A stretch of 64,000 nt of DNA, from the NCBI RefSeq assembly GCF_014192475.1, contig NZ_JACHXZ010000001.1, forward strand, positions 693,914 to 757,913, in the 5' to 3' direction. The stretch comes from Simiduia aestuariiviva. GTDB taxonomy: Bacteria > Pseudomonadota > Gammaproteobacteria > Pseudomonadales > Cellvibrionaceae. Shown piece after piece: positions 45,389-56,235 of this stretch (position 1 is its first letter; each line of letters starts with the position of its first letter). A program made the position numbers and the translations under genes. The notes under the pieces are model-generated. The model had not been told where the DNA came from, ran no database searches, and saw only the letters and a program-made list of their open reading frames with translations.

Positions 45389-47668
45389 ATGTCTGACGAT
45401 CGCCAAGCGCCCAGCCGCCATCCCGCGCTGGATTACCATGAGTTTCCAAAGCCCGGCAAGCTAGAAATTCGCGCCACTAAACCATTGGCTAACGGCCGCG
45501 ATTTAGCGCGCGCCTATTCTCCCGGTGTGGCAGAGGCGTGTATGGAAATTGTCGCAGATCCAGCGGCGGCGGCGAAATACACGGCGCGCGGCAATCTTGT
45601 GGCGGTGGTAAGCAACGGTTCAGCAGCATTGGGGCTTGGCAACATAGGGCCCTTGGCGTCTAAGCCCATCATGGAGGGCAAGGCGGTACTGTTTAAAAAG
45701 TTTGCCAACATCGATTGCTTTGATATTGAAGTGAACGAATCCGATCCTGAAAAATTGGCGGATATTGTGACGGCGCTTGAACCCACCTTCGGTGCCATCA
45801 ATCTGGAGGACATCAAAGCGCCCGACTGCTTTGTTGTGGAAAAATTGTGCCGCGAGCGCATGAATATTCCCGTGTTCCACGACGACCAACACGGCACGGC
45901 CATCGTGGTGGGTGCCGCAGTCACCAATGCGTTGCATGTGGCAGGTAAAAATTTTGGCGACATCAAAGTGGTGTCCACCGGTGGCGGTGCCGCGGGCATA
46001 GCGTGCCTGAACATGTTGGTGAAGCTGGGGGTGAACCGCGAAAATATCTGGCTGTGTGATATTGAAGGGCTGGTTTATCAGGGGCGCAGCAAAGAAATGA
46101 CCGAGCAAAAGGCGGCATTTGCCCAGGCGAGTGATCTGCGCACGCTTGACGACGTGATCGCGGGCGCCGATTTGTTTTTAGGTTTATCCGGCCCGGGCGT
46201 GTTAAAACCAGACATGGTTAAGCAGATGGCGGCGCGCCCAATTATTTTTGCGCTGGCCAATCCCACACCAGAAATTATGCCCGACGAGGCCCGTGCCGTT
46301 AGTCCCGATGCGATCATCGCCACAGGCCGGTCCGACTTTCCGAACCAAGTTAACAACGTACTGTGCTTTCCGTTTATTTTTCGCGGTGCGCTGGATGTGG
46401 GTGCCACAGAAATTAACGACGCCATGGAAATCGGCTGCGTCGAAGGCATTGCCGCGCTTGCGCGTGCATCTACCAGCGCTGAAGCCGCCGCCGCTTACAA
46501 AGGCGAGAACCTCAAATTTGGCGCCGATTATTTAATTCCCAAGCCCTTCGACCCGCGCCTGTTGGCGACGGTGGCCTGTGCCGTGGCAAAGGCCGCTATG
46601 GAAACCGGTGTGGCAGTGCGACCCATTGACGACTTGGCCGCCTATAAAGAAACGCTGAATCGCTCGGTATTTAAATCGGCACTTATCATGCGTCCTGTAT
46701 TCGAGGTCGCCCGCAGTGCGGTGCGGCGTATTATCTTTGCCGAGGGTGAAGATGAGCGAGTGCTGCGCGCGGCTCAGGCCATTACCGAAGAAATGAATCA
46801 CAAGCCGATTCTGATTGGTCGCCCCGAGGTGGTGGAAAGCCGGTTGGAGCGCTTTGGTTTACACATTAAACCGGGGCGCGATTTTGAATTAATTAACCCT
46901 GAACACGACGATCGCTACGCTGACTATTGGGCCAGCTACCACGAGCTCATGCAACGCAAAGGCGTGACGCCGGATCTCGCCAAGGTCATCATGCGTACCA
47001 ACGCCACGGCCATTGCCGCGGTGGCCGTTCAGCGCGGCGATGCCGATAGCATGATATGCGGTACCTTCGGGCAATATTTGTGGCACTTAAATTATGTGCA
47101 GCAAATTATCGGCACTGACAAATTGCGACCGGTGGGCGCTTTATCGCTGATGCTACAAGAAAAGGGACCACTGTTCATTGCCGATACCCATGTGTTCCCT
47201 GAGCCTACACCTGCGCAGGTGGCCGATATTGTCATTGCCGCGGCGCGCCATGTGCGCCGTTTCGGACTGACGCCGCGTATTGCACTGTGTTCGCAATCGC
47301 AATTTGGCAATATGCAGTCTCGCTCGGGTGAAGTCATGCGCGAAGCCATTGCCTTGTTGGATGCGCAGGCGTTGGACTTTAGTTATGAAGGTGAAATGAC
47401 GTTAGACGTGGCGCTAGATCCTGACTTGCGCAACCGCATTTTTCCCAATGCGCGTTTCACCGATCCTGCCAATGTGTTGGTGTTTGCTAATGCCGACGCA
47501 GCCAGTGCCGCACGCAACATTTTAAAAGTGTGTGCCGATGGATTGGAAGTGGGGCCGATTTTGATGGGCATGGGTAACAAGGCGCACATCGTTTCGCCTA
47601 CGATTACTGCCCGTGGACTCCTCAACATCGCCGCCTTGGCGGGCACGCCGGTTCACAATTACGGGTAA
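45389..47668 (+). CDS. maeB: NADP-dependent malic enzyme, multidomain MaeB type
   Basis: A 759-residue fusion. Residues about 15-420 are the malic enzyme, which converts malate to pyruvate, carbon dioxide and [18 protein letters not shown] near the start, [15 protein letters not shown] for metal binding, and [15 protein letters not shown] for the dinucleotide. Residues about 430-755 are a phosphotransacetylase-like domain ([35 protein letters not shown]), which in MaeB is regulatory and binds acetyl-CoA. The ATG at 45389 has AGAGG upstream. A terminator follows the stop. It links the TCA cycle to NADPH supply, which suits a locus rich in thiol-redox genes. Confidence 0.95.
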   Translation: MSDDRQAPSRHPALDYHEFPKPGKLEIRATKPLANGRDLARAYSPGVAEACMEIVADPAAAAKYTARGNLVAVVSNGSAALGLGNIGPLASKPIMEGKAVLFKKFANIDCFDIEVNESDPEKLADIVTALEPTFGAINLEDIKAPDCFVVEKLCRERMNIPVFHDDQHGTAIVVGAAVTNALHVAGKNFGDIKVVSTGGGAAGIACLNMLVKLGVNRENIWLCDIEGLVYQGRSKEMTEQKAAFAQASDLRTLDDVIAGADLFLGLSGPGVLKPDMVKQMAARPIIFALANPTPEIMPDEARAVSPDAIIATGRSDFPNQVNNVLCFPFIFRGALDVGATEINDAMEIGCVEGIAALARASTSAEAAAAYKGENLKFGADYLIPKPFDPRLLATVACAVAKAAMETGVAVRPIDDLAAYKETLNRSVFKSALIMRPVFEVARSAVRRIIFAEGEDERVLRAAQAITEEMNHKPILIGRPEVVESRLERFGLHIKPGRDFELINPEHDDRYADYWASYHELMQRKGVTPDLAKVIMRTNATAIAAVAVQRGDADSMICGTFGQYLWHLNYVQQIIGTDKLRPVGALSLMLQEKGPLFIADTHVFPEPTPAQVADIVIAAARHVRRFGLTPRIALCSQSQFGNMQSRSGEVMREAIALLDAQALDFSYEGEMTLDVALDPDLRNRIFPNARFTDPANVLVFANADAASAARNILKVCADGLEVGPILMGMGNKAHIVSPTITARGLLNIAALAGTPVHNYG

Positions 47669-47713
47669 TACTTTCGCGATCTGCACTAATAGCAGTGTTG
47701 ACTGCGAAAATAG

Positions 47714-47738
47714 AAAAGGGCCGCGTGGGCCCTTTTTT
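47714..47738 (+). terminator. Rho-independent terminator after maeB
   Basis: AAAAGGGCC and GGCCCTTTT flank a 5-base loop, followed by further T. It lies 46 bases after the maeB stop. Confidence 0.85.
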
Positions 47739-47740
47739 AT

Positions 47741-48107
47741 TTTTCAGTGTAAGTTTGTACACGCGTATGAAAATAGTGTTACTTGTCACCGGTGATGTGG
47801 GCAGCGTTTTTGATGACTCGAAAGTCACAGTTTCCTTTGGTAACAGTGACTCATGCGTCACAAATAGGTGCGTGCAGATGATTGTAAAGCGCAGTTGCGC
47901 TGACTATGGTGTTTTCACTTTCTCGCGGCCACCGTGGATGGTTTGTGTAGATGTATGTGCTGGTGCTTGGCCAGCCACAATGGGGTAAACCACGGAAATT
48001 CGGATGATGTCAATCCAAGGCTGTATTGGAGGTGAGCAATGACATATCGCGCCGTTGTCTGCGCGATGTGCCAAACATAATAAAAGCAAAAAAATAAGGA
48101 CACCCTC
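47741..48107. other. Leader region of the lipase operon
   Basis: About 370 bases with no credible gene. An interrupted palindrome GTGAC-TCATGC-GTCAC occurs near 47847-47862. AATAAGGA before the lipase ATG is the ribosome-binding site. Promoter elements were not assigned. Confidence 0.35.
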
Positions 48108-49097
48108 ATGAAGCGCATCTTATCGATGTCTCTCGCCTGTATACTTTTTTCGTTTATTTCTTTTTCTTCTGCACACGCCGCCGACACTTCGGGCCGCACT
48201 CAGCACCCGATCGTTTTGGTCCATGGTTTATCTGGCTTTGATAGCATTCTTGCCGATTATTTTTACGGTGTGAAAGGCGCATTGCGCAATGTGGGCGCTA
48301 CCGCTGTGTATACCCCGCAAGTAACTGCATTCGCCAGCAATGAAGCACGAGGCGAGGAGTTGTTAGCCTATGTGGAAGATTTGTTGGCCGTGACCGGCGC
48401 CCAAAAGGTTAATTTAATCGGTCATTCTCAAGGTGGCCCTACCGCCCGCTATGTGGCCTCTGTGCGGCCAGACCTAGTGGCATCGGTTACCTCTGTGGGC
48501 TCCCCGCATTTTGGTTCACCGGTGGCGGATCTTATTAAAGATTCGCCATTGGAAGGGCCGGCACTGGCCATTGGCAACGCAGTGGGTGCGCTGTTGGCTG
48601 CGCTTTCTGGCGACGGCTCGCAGCAGCAAAATGCCATGGGTGCGCTTGCTTCTTTAAACACTGCGGGCGCGCATGCATTTAATGCACAGTTTCCACAGGG
48701 CTTGCGCCAGGGCAGCTGTAAGAAAACGCCTACTTATAATGCAGGTTCCTGGTGGTGGCCAAACTATGTTAAAGATTACTCGGTTAACGATGGTCCACGC
48801 GTGGTCAATGGCGTGCGTTACTACTCTTGGAGCGGCACCTATACGCCAGCCTTTGACTCAAATGTGCTAGACCCAACCGATGCGTTTTTAGGTTTGACGT
48901 GGTTATCCATAGGTGAGGCGAATGATGGTCTTGTGGGGCGTTGTTCGTCGCACATGGGGCAGGTGATTCGCGATGACTACACCTTGAACCATATGGACGA
49001 AATCAATGGTCTGTTTGGTTTGCGGGGTTTGTGGTCCACCAATCCCGTGCAGTTATATGTTTCCCATGCGCGCCGATTAAAGGCTGCAGGGCTATAA
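48108..49097 (+). CDS. Secreted triacylglycerol lipase, family I
   Basis: A 329-residue extracellular lipase of the Pseudomonas/Burkholderia family I type. A signal peptide (ILSMSLACILFSFISFSSAHA shortened; cleavage after AHA) directs Sec export. The domain opens HPIVLVHGLSGFD, the nucleophile Ser107 is in IGHSQGGPTARYV, the acid is in EANDGLVG and the histidine in LNHMDEING, with the nearby Asp fitting the calcium site. Folding in this family needs a steric foldase, and the following gene encodes one. The mature enzyme is then expected to leave through a type II system. It hydrolyses long-chain triglycerides. Confidence 0.92.
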   Translation: MKRILSMSLACILFSFISFSSAHAADTSGRTQHPIVLVHGLSGFDSILADYFYGVKGALRNVGATAVYTPQVTAFASNEARGEELLAYVEDLLAVTGAQKVNLIGHSQGGPTARYVASVRPDLVASVTSVGSPHFGSPVADLIKDSPLEGPALAIGNAVGALLAALSGDGSQQQNAMGALASLNTAGAHAFNAQFPQGLRQGSCKKTPTYNAGSWWWPNYVKDYSVNDGPRVVNGVRYYSWSGTYTPAFDSNVLDPTDAFLGLTWLSIGEANDGLVGRCSSHMGQVIRDDYTLNHMDEINGLFGLRGLWSTNPVQLYVSHARRLKAAGL

Positions 49098-49188
49098 GCG
49101 CCACGCGGTGGGACTTAATTGTTCCACCGATTTACGCGTGACTCTGGTGTTACCTTAAACGTGATGAAAGCGTGACGTAAGCGTGATT

Positions 49189-50226
49189 ATGATGAAATCG
49201 ACCTGGTTGCTTGTGTTGTTATCCATTTGGCTAATGGGAATCGCCATTTACGGTGTTTTTTTTGTGAGTGATAACCGCGCGGATGTGACTTACCCAGACC
49301 AGGTAGTGCAATCAGGTTCGACGACTCATCGTGCACTTGAGCCCGCAGCGCTACAGCAGGTTTTTGAAAAATCATCAGAGCAGCAAGCGGCCTATGAGGT
49401 ATTGCTGTCTACATTGCCGGCATCCCTCGCCGATGTGCCTCGCCCCTCACTCCTCAATATCGATAGCAATGGCGAATTGATTGTCGATATCCAGCTTCGA
49501 AATTTGTTTGAGTACTATCTTTCAGCATTGGGTGAGGAACCGCTTGAGCTGGTGTTAATTCGTATTCGGCACGCATTGTCGGAACAATTGACGGCGGATG
49601 CGCTGGCGAAGGGAGAGGCGTTGTTGGAGGCCTACGTACAGTTTCGCAATCAACAAGGTGTGATTCGCAATGACTATGAGCAGCTTTATGCTGCCGATGG
49701 ATTCAATTTACAAGCGATTCGCGCCATGAAGCACGCAGAGCGGCAGGCGCGCCAATTGTATTTTACCGATGCGCAATCAGAGGCCTTGTTCGGGCCGGAG
49801 GATATGTCGGAGGATGCACTAATTGCGCGCTTGGCCGTGCTGCAGGACGACAGCTTGAGCCAAGAGGCGCGCGCTGAAAAACTACAGAGCATTGACCTGC
49901 ACTCACAAGCGGGTATCGAGGCAGAGCGCAACCGCGTGCTTCAATCAACATTGGCGCAGGATGCGCTGCTCGTGGCGCAATCCGAAGATGCATATCGCGC
50001 ACGGGTGGACGCGTTTGGCGACGACGTTGCACAGAGATTGCAAGCGCGAGACGCAGAGCGCGCCCAGTGGCGGGCGAGGGTGGCGGCCTATCGGTTGGAC
50101 TTGCAGCCGTTGATGGTTAGCAAGCCCATAGACCCGCAGTTGTTATTTGATTTGCGCCGCTACCATTTCACTGGTGCCGAGCAGGTTCGCATTGCGGCAT
50201 TGGATAGCATAGAGCTTGGCCTGTAG
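49189..50226 (+). CDS. Lipase-specific foldase (lipase chaperone)
   Basis: A 345-residue inner-membrane-anchored steric chaperone that folds the lipase in the periplasm. An N-terminal anchor helix (WLLVLLSIWLMGIAIYGVFFV) is followed by a variable linker and then the foldase domain. The conserved family motif R-x-x-F-(D/E)-Y-x-L-S-A-x-G-E appears as LRNLFEYYLSALGEE near residue 110, where Arg and Phe are essential in studied members. The rest is an extended set of helices rich in Glu, Gln and Arg. The start is either ATG 49189 or 49192. It is separated by 91 bases from the lipase gene and should be co-expressed. Confidence 0.9.
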   Translation: MMKSTWLLVLLSIWLMGIAIYGVFFVSDNRADVTYPDQVVQSGSTTHRALEPAALQQVFEKSSEQQAAYEVLLSTLPASLADVPRPSLLNIDSNGELIVDIQLRNLFEYYLSALGEEPLELVLIRIRHALSEQLTADALAKGEALLEAYVQFRNQQGVIRNDYEQLYAADGFNLQAIRAMKHAERQARQLYFTDAQSEALFGPEDMSEDALIARLAVLQDDSLSQEARAEKLQSIDLHSQAGIEAERNRVLQSTLAQDALLVAQSEDAYRARVDAFGDDVAQRLQARDAERAQWRARVAAYRLDLQPLMVSKPIDPQLLFDLRRYHFTGAEQVRIAALDSIELGL

Positions 50227-50255
50227 TCGTCGCCTAGGTGGCCTAGCTGCCCCGC

Positions 50256-50939
50256 TTAAACAACTTCCCGCCGCAGGATGTTCAACATGGCTTCCGAGGG
50301 CAGAAATAATCGAATGTCTTTGCTAATTTTATCCAGTGCTTCAAAGATATAGTCAAAGTGGGTGCAGCCAAGAATTAAAATTTGCACGCCACTCTTGGTC
50401 AACGCGCTAGTTAATTCCTTGAGCGCGTGTAAATTGACGATCATCTCGGGCGGCAAATTGGCCTCGATGTCCTCGACAATTTGAAGGTTGCCAATGCCGA
50501 TGACTTTTGCGGTGGGGTTGAATGCCAAAATGTTTTTTTCGATATTGGCCGTGCTTTGACAATTCGCCGCGAGCAGGCCGAAGTTTCGGTACTGTTTAGT
50601 GAGTTGTTGGTACACCTCGATGGGTGTAACGACTTTTACTTGGCTGTGCGCATGCACACGCTCAAGATTGATGGCACCACTGAGCGAGTTGCAATAGATC
50701 ATGATGGCGTTCATGCCTGCGGCCACTAAGGTATCCATGGCGTTGAGCACCAATTGTGTCAACGCATCTCGATCCAGTGCTTGTAAATTGGTCTGTGCCT
50801 GCGGTGTTTGTGAAATTGAAATGCCGAGCGCACGAGTCTGTTGGGCCTCTAAATAGTTAAGACCGAACTTGGTATCCGTTAAGGTGCCAGCGATGACGCC
50901 CACTGCCAATTCACCACTGTCGATATTGTTGCTTATCAT
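50256..50939 (-). CDS. Aspartate/glutamate racemase family protein
   Basis: A 227-residue cofactor-independent racemase-fold protein. Both catalytic cysteines of the family are present: IMIYCNSLSGAIN near residue 83 and LILGCTHFDYIFEAL near residue 190. Glycine-rich AVGVIAGTLTDTKFG starts the fold. Members interconvert L- and D-aspartate or glutamate, or act on hydantoins or maleate. Its ATG overlaps the alaE stop as ATGA, so the two genes are translationally coupled and may handle D- or L-amino acids together. The exact substrate is not determined by the motifs. Confidence 0.8.
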   Translation of the reverse strand: MISNNIDSGELAVGVIAGTLTDTKFGLNYLEAQQTRALGISISQTPQAQTNLQALDRDALTQLVLNAMDTLVAAGMNAIMIYCNSLSGAINLERVHAHSQVKVVTPIEVYQQLTKQYRNFGLLAANCQSTANIEKNILAFNPTAKVIGIGNLQIVEDIEANLPPEMIVNLHALKELTSALTKSGVQILILGCTHFDYIFEALDKISKDIRLFLPSEAMLNILRREVV

Positions 50940-51403
50940 GCCATTACCTCTTTAACCGGCGCGGTGGCAGCGGCTAACCCTACGCGGGTCCGCAGCCAAT
51001 CTAAATAAAATCCATAGGGGCGACCCAGTAATCCCGCAATCAGGGATACCGTAATTGCCGCCTTCAATATCTCGGCGGCTCCTGCACCGCCCAAGATCAT
51101 ATTTCCGACGTACAAGGGCATTTGGAAAGACAGAAAAACGCCCGTATCCAGCAGGTAGAGTTTCCAGAATCCATCGGTTTCTTGGGCGTTAAAACGCTGG
51201 AATACCCAGCTGCGCCAAAGGCCAAAGGGGCGCGCCACCAGTGAGTTGAGCAGCAGCGCTACCAGTCGCACCTGCAAGTGTTCCCGCCAGCTCATACCCG
51301 CAATGATGATTTCGATGGGCAGTGCCACTAGGTAAGAAAAGCTATTCATGGCCCAGACATCGACGGCAGTGGCCAGCCAAGGGCGGTGTGTGCGGGTGGT
51401 CAT
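50936..51403 (-). CDS. alaE: L-alanine exporter AlaE
   Basis: A 155-residue inner-membrane protein of the AlaE (DUF1144) family, which exports L-alanine using the proton gradient to avoid toxic build-up. Four membrane helices are visible: around 10-32 (DVWAMNSFSYLVALPIEIII), 42-60, 83-103 and 110-130. Family landmarks include WAMNSFSYLVALPIEI, LLNSLVARPFGLWRSW and GRPYGFYLDWLR. The ATG at 51403 gives the family-like start; the longer frame is rejected. Its stop overlaps the racemase start by four bases. The upstream hybrid kinase gene lies on the same strand but farther right. Confidence 0.9.
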   Translation of the reverse strand: MTTRTHRPWLATAVDVWAMNSFSYLVALPIEIIIAGMSWREHLQVRLVALLLNSLVARPFGLWRSWVFQRFNAQETDGFWKLYLLDTGVFLSFQMPLYVGNMILGGAGAAEILKAAITVSLIAGLLGRPYGFYLDWLRTRVGLAAATAPVKEVMA

Positions 51404-51573
51404 GGGGCAAATCCGGGCGACATCGAAAAGGGGCGGCATTATTCTTGTTTGTGGCCCATCTGTCTAGTTTTTGAGCACATTTGTTGCGCGATAAAGTGGG
51501 GCGGGTTATTTAAAACAGCCCGCTCCACAGCGCCTAATCTACTAGGGCGCAGGCGCTCGGGCAGTGCCGACTG

Positions 51574-54500
51574 TTATGGATTGGATGACTCCTGCGCTGC
51601 AGGCCATTGGAATGCACTCATGGCTTCCACAGTTTTATCGATTAAATCACTCAAGGTATTAAGGTCCTGATCTCGTAAGGACATGATTTGTTCGTCACCG
51701 TTGGTAGATCTTCGCTCAAGTAATAACTCCAACTCAAATGAGAATTGATGGAGACGCATAGCCGCGACGTTGCCTGCCATGCCTTTGATCGCGTGAATTT
51801 GCTCTTTCAATTCGGTGAGCTTCTTTTGCTTGAAGTTGTTGTGCATTGCCAACTGTTGTCGCTCGGCATCTTCTGCAAAGAGCGTGACCAAACGAGTGGC
51901 GAGGTCGGGCTTTTGGCGACAAAGTTTCCAGAATTTCTCCGTATCCCAAAGGGGCATATGCATGTTTATTGAGTGATCATCCGCAGTACTTGACTGGTCG
52001 TGTTGGCTATCGATTTTTTCACCGTCAGGGGCGCGTTTGGAGTTGTTTTCACCTTGTAGCCACAGCTTTAAGCAAGCTAGAAGGCGGTTGTGGTCAATGG
52101 GTTTGGTTAGGTAGTCGTTCATGCCCGCCGTCAGGCATTTGTCGCGATCGCCTTTCATGGCGTTAGCTGTCAAGCCGATAATGGCAATGCCGCTATTCAT
52201 GGTGCCAGCAGCGCCTGCGCGAATGCGCCGTGTCGCCTCATAACCATCAAGAATTGGCATCTGGCAATCCATTAGAATTGCGGTGAACGGTTCTGAAGCA
52301 GATTGCAATGTCGTGATAACGTCTTCGCCGTTGTCGACGACCGTGGCGTTCAAACCTAAATCTTTGAGAATGCCAACGGCGACGGCCTGATTTACGACAT
52401 TGTCTTCAGCGAGGAGCAGCCGCGTGTATTTTGGCCAAATTATCCCTTGTTTGTTAGCAGGGAGCGTCGAGCGCTCCTTGAAACTTTGCAGGTAACTTTG
52501 TGTAAGTATGTCATGTTCATGACTTTGTGAATCTGTTTCAGCCAAAATAGAAAGTGTATCCAACAAGTCATGGGTATTGACCGGCTTGGGAAAATAACCA
52601 CTAAACCCGATTTCTTTGAAATTGGCTTGTTCGCCTTGGTAGCCTTGGGATGTCATCATGACTAAGCGAATACTTTTAAAGTCTTCATTTGCTTTCAATT
52701 TTTCGCCTAACTCTGCACCATCCATTTCGGGCATGTTCATGTCGATGAAGGCAATGTTAAAAATGGGTTGATCTTCGCCGGCTTCTATTTTTGACGAAAG
52801 TAATGCCAGCGCCGCTGCACCACTGGCAGCCTCTTCTGTATAAATTCCCCAGGATTTCAATTGATCGCACAATACCAGTCGATTGGTGGCGTTATCATCA
52901 ACAATAAGTACACGCAGGTTATGGAGTGTCGCTTCTGGCACAATGCGCGCTTGGTGCTCACTGATGGCGAGGTTTAATTCACAAGTAAACACGCTACCTT
53001 GACCTGCTTCACTTTCAACGCGAACGCTGCCGCCCATGGCCTCTGCAAGTTTTTTAACAATGGCAAGTCCGAGCCCTGTGCCGCCATATTTTCGGGTGGT
53101 GGAACTGTCAACTTGACTAAAGGATTGGAATAGATTTTTTGCGTGTTCCGGTGCTATCCCAATACCTGAATCTTTAACTGCCAGTTCGACCCTAACGGAA
53201 TCACCCTGCCGTTCGGTTTGCGCTGAGATGACTATGTCGCCACTGGCAGTGAACTTAATGGCATTGCTGACTAGGTTGTTCAGTATCTGAGAAATTCTTC
53301 CAGGATCTCCAACCAATGTTGCATGCTGTACGTTGGTCAGGTTCACGATGAGCTCTAAATTTTTCTCTTCTGCTTTTATGGAAAGCTGGCTGGCTACATC
53401 GCCAATGATTGCCAGTAAATCGAAGTCAATTGATTCCAGGTCTATTTTTCCAGCTTCGGCTTTAGAGAAATCCAGTATGTCATTAATAATGCACAGCAGG
53501 CTGTCGGCACTGCTTTCAGCTAAACGCACCATGCGCCGTTGTTCGTTGTCTAAATTTCTTCGTGATAAAAGTTTCAGCATGCCAATGACGCCATTCATGG
53601 GCGTTCTAATTTCGTGGCTCATGGTGGCGAGGAATTCACTCTTGGCCTTGGCTCCGGCTTCCGCGTGCTGTTTGGCGCGGACTAGCTTTTCCTCGTGCAG
53701 TTGTCGAGCGTCCATCATGATATTAAAGGTGGTGGCGAGTTGCCCGATTTCATCATTAGAGCGCACGTTAACTCGGGCGGTTGAGTTTCCTTGCGCTGCT
53801 TTATGGGCAGTGTTTGCCAGTTCTGCGAGGGGGCGAGTAATCCGCTGTGATAGCCACGCCGCGGATGCTATCACTAGCAGGGCAGTGACGAGAGAGATTA
53901 TCCAAATAAATCCGCCGAGCCAGCTGACGACTTTTAGTGCATCTGTTCGATCAATCTCACTGATAAGCAGCCATTCGACGCCCATTGTTTTAATAATCTG
54001 CCCAGCCCCTATGACGGTATTTCCGTTGACATCAGTGTATTCATACGCGGCGCTGCTCAACGCGTTCGCTTGCCATAATGTGAAGGGTTGGGAGTCTACG
54101 GTGTGATTGAGGATAGAATCTAGCTCTCCAGAGAGCGGGCTGCGCAACAAGCCGTCTCGCCCGACGAGGAGGTGTTTGGTGTGTGAGTTTTCATCAATCT
54201 GTAAGGTTTGGATGAGGCGATCGAGGTGGATCTGCAGCGCAATAGCGCCAATGCGTGCGCCTGTGTCGTCAGTTAAGGGTGCGACTAAAAACCCTAGAAG
54301 TTGTCCATTTTTTGGCGTATACCTTTCTAAATCTGAAAAGCGAGTTGCACCCGTGTTTAGCGTCGCCGTTACGGTTTTGGCAAACCGACTTTCTTTGAGC
54401 ACTCCCGTCTTTAAATTGCTGCCGAGATCCTTTGCGCGACCGTGGGCGTACAAGATGTTGCTGCTTGAGTCTATGAGATATACATCATTGATATAGTCGT

Positions 54501-54891
54501 AGCTGAAGATTAGGTTTTCAATGTGCTCATTGTGCATTGCCGAAATTTCTTCCCAGGCATAGCTACGAGTAAACTGTTGCACTGACTGACCGCTGGCTAT
54601 ATGGCTTTCTGACAGTGTTATTAACAGGTTGGCGTTTTCCCGAATGCGCGCCTGCCGCTGTAAATCCATGTATCGATAGTCAAACCAATTGTTGATGAAG
54701 CGCGTGATCTTATTTGTTTCTCGCAACAAGGCCTCATAGGCCTCTAGAGTGAGCTTTTCGCTGGTAAAATGAAAGCCAACAGTGCCCACAAATGCAAGCG
54801 GCAGCAAACTTAATAGTATAAGTACCGATAGTATTTTCAGTCGTAAGCTGCGCTTTTTTTGCTTCGTTGCTAGAATATGTTTAGTCTCCAT
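51574..54891 (-). CDS. Hybrid sensor histidine kinase with two receivers and Hpt domain
   Basis: A 1105-residue inner-membrane phosphorelay kinase. Membrane helices at about 19-41 and 323-346 enclose a periplasmic dCache-like sensor. HAMP (347-400) leads to the dimerisation helix with phospho-accepting H426 in [12 protein letters not shown], then the ATPase (N543, [15 protein letters not shown]). Two receivers follow, with phospho-Asp D717 ([11 protein letters not shown]) and D875 ([11 protein letters not shown]), and an Hpt domain with H1033 in [10 protein letters not shown]. Phosphate can therefore travel within one chain to an unidentified regulator. Its start overlaps the end of a nitrate-type binding protein gene by 11 bases, which suggests that the binding protein supplies the signal. 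Confidence 0.93.
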   Translation of the reverse strand: METKHILATKQKKRSLRLKILSVLILLSLLPLAFVGTVGFHFTSEKLTLEAYEALLRETNKITRFINNWFDYRYMDLQRQARIRENANLLITLSESHIASGQSVQQFTRSYAWEEISAMHNEHIENLIFSYDYINDVYLIDSSSNILYAHGRAKDLGSNLKTGVLKESRFAKTVTATLNTGATRFSDLERYTPKNGQLLGFLVAPLTDDTGARIGAIALQIHLDRLIQTLQIDENSHTKHLLVGRDGLLRSPLSGELDSILNHTVDSQPFTLWQANALSSAAYEYTDVNGNTVIGAGQIIKTMGVEWLLISEIDRTDALKVVSWLGGFIWIISLVTALLVIASAAWLSQRITRPLAELANTAHKAAQGNSTARVNVRSNDEIGQLATTFNIMMDARQLHEEKLVRAKQHAEAGAKAKSEFLATMSHEIRTPMNGVIGMLKLLSRRNLDNEQRRMVRLAESSADSLLCIINDILDFSKAEAGKIDLESIDFDLLAIIGDVASQLSIKAEEKNLELIVNLTNVQHATLVGDPGRISQILNNLVSNAIKFTASGDIVISAQTERQGDSVRVELAVKDSGIGIAPEHAKNLFQSFSQVDSSTTRKYGGTGLGLAIVKKLAEAMGGSVRVESEAGQGSVFTCELNLAISEHQARIVPEATLHNLRVLIVDDNATNRLVLCDQLKSWGIYTEEAASGAAALALLSSKIEAGEDQPIFNIAFIDMNMPEMDGAELGEKLKANEDFKSIRLVMMTSQGYQGEQANFKEIGFSGYFPKPVNTHDLLDTLSILAETDSQSHEHDILTQSYLQSFKERSTLPANKQGIIWPKYTRLLLAEDNVVNQAVAVGILKDLGLNATVVDNGEDVITTLQSASEPFTAILMDCQMPILDGYEATRRIRAGAAGTMNSGIAIIGLTANAMKGDRDKCLTAGMNDYLTKPIDHNRLLACLKLWLQGENNSKRAPDGEKIDSQHDQSSTADDHSINMHMPLWDTEKFWKLCRQKPDLATRLVTLFAEDAERQQLAMHNNFKQKKLTELKEQIHAIKGMAGNVAAMRLHQFSFELELLLERRSTNGDEQIMSLRDQDLNTLSDLIDKTVEAMSAFQWPAAQESSNP

Positions 54892-56137
54892 CGCCTACCT
54901 CCCCTTCGGAAGGAACCGTTCCAAGTTGGATTGCAAAGGCATCTATATCTATTTCATGGGTCAGAATTCCCGCCTCCACCGCTAAATCCATAATGTATTT
55001 TAGACCCGGTTTATCGATGTCTAAGTGGTTGTAATTAATAACGGCCAAATTGGGATTTAAACTTGCGGTGATGGCTGCGGGCGAATGTGCTGGGATGTGT
55101 TTGCGAATATCGGTGATGATAGATTCCATTGCCGCGCCCCCTTGTTGGCGGGCCGATTCAATATCTTGAGCTGCGCGTTGAATGTAATGCATGACTTCAC
55201 GTATCGCAGCAAGCTTTTCATTTAAAGCCTGATCTGACGCCACTGCTATGCACTCCACATGGCCCTTAGGCCAAGGGAGTACATCTTTTGAGTACCAGGC
55301 AATTTTGCCAAAACCTTCGGTCTCCACAACGTCGGCAAAGGGCAAAGATTGCTCAAAGGCCGCTGGCTGTTGGCGTTGACTTTTCTCACGTAGAAAAAGA
55401 GGAGATTTTGGCGGTGCTAGTGGCCTTACTTGCACTGGCGCGTTGACATTGGGTGTGATGGCTAAGGTTAGCCCCTGACTTTTAAGATATTGATAGAGCG
55501 CGACGGCGTGGGTTGATTGAAGGTGCGGCACAGCGACGGGAATCGCGCGCCCAGTAGATTGGCGATATCGCTGAATTGAGTGTGCTAATTGGGCCTTTGG
55601 TTTACGCGCCTCGCGCTGTGTAGGCAGATCAATCCAGCTCGCCATTACGTCATTAATGGCGAGCGCATTGCCATCGCGGTGCATCAATCCAACCCAGCGG
55701 AAATTACTGTCCTCTTGAAACATTGCCATTGCCAAGGGGGCCATAACAAACGCAAGGTCTGATTGCCCTTCTCTAAAATGCGCGCGCAGCAAGTTCCAAT
55801 TTTTCATTTGTCGGATTTGGAATGTTGCCCGTTGCATCTGGGGGCTATAACGTTCGTAGGCAATGATGGCGGCGTAGTGGTCGGCGAGGGGTATGTAGGC
55901 AGCGGTGATCGGCGTGCGTCCAGAGGGGGTGGCAGATTGGCTGGCGGCCACCGAGGTTGCCGTCACTAATGCGGTGAGCGTGGTCAGCGAAAAGCCCACC
56001 AGCAGCGCTTGGGTAAGTCGCTTTAGTGTTGATTTATGGTTGCGGGGCGAGATCCTCTGGTCCGGTCGAGAAGGTTGTTTTGACACATTTGATCCAATTA
56101 CTGAATTGATCACCACAGTGAAAGCGCAAAGCGCCAT
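54881..56137 (-). CDS. NrtA/CmpA-type periplasmic binding protein coupled to the hybrid kinase
   Basis: A 418-residue exported protein of the nitrate/bicarbonate/sulfonate-binding type (NMT1-like). A signal helix LTQALLVGFSLTTLTALVTA lies unusually deep, at about residue 40, so a GTG start at 56086 (with GGAT upstream) may be the true start. The mature domain begins ITAAYIPLADHYAAIIAYERY, and QSDLAFVMAPLAMAMFQ is the usual ligand-lobe sequence. The final residues overlap the kinase start by 11 bases, so translation is coupled. No transporter genes lie nearby. Its likely job is to present a ligand to the kinase sensor, not to feed uptake. The ligand is unknown. Confidence 0.75.
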   Translation of the reverse strand: MALCAFTVVINSVIGSNVSKQPSRPDQRISPRNHKSTLKRLTQALLVGFSLTTLTALVTATSVAASQSATPSGRTPITAAYIPLADHYAAIIAYERYSPQMQRATFQIRQMKNWNLLRAHFREGQSDLAFVMAPLAMAMFQEDSNFRWVGLMHRDGNALAINDVMASWIDLPTQREARKPKAQLAHSIQRYRQSTGRAIPVAVPHLQSTHAVALYQYLKSQGLTLAITPNVNAPVQVRPLAPPKSPLFLREKSQRQQPAAFEQSLPFADVVETEGFGKIAWYSKDVLPWPKGHVECIAVASDQALNEKLAAIREVMHYIQRAAQDIESARQQGGAAMESIITDIRKHIPAHSPAAITASLNPNLAVINYNHLDIDKPGLKYIMDLAVEAGILTHEIDIDAFAIQLGTVPSEGEVGDGD

Positions 56138-56235
56138 TTAAATCTAGCAAAGGTTGATTGTAAGGCAAGTTAAATGGGCTCTTCTCCTGCGTCGCGAAGC
56201 AGCCTACAATGTCCATTTTACTGGAGGAATATACA

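Noticed and set aside
47768-47988. A short plus-strand frame upstream of the lipase gene
   Set aside because: The composition is not protein-like, there is no ribosome-binding site, and it crosses the probable promoter region.
53333-54106. A 257-codon plus-strand frame opposite the hybrid kinase
   Set aside because: It is antisense to the sensor and kinase domains, Ser-rich, with no family resemblance; the opposite strand is plainly coding.
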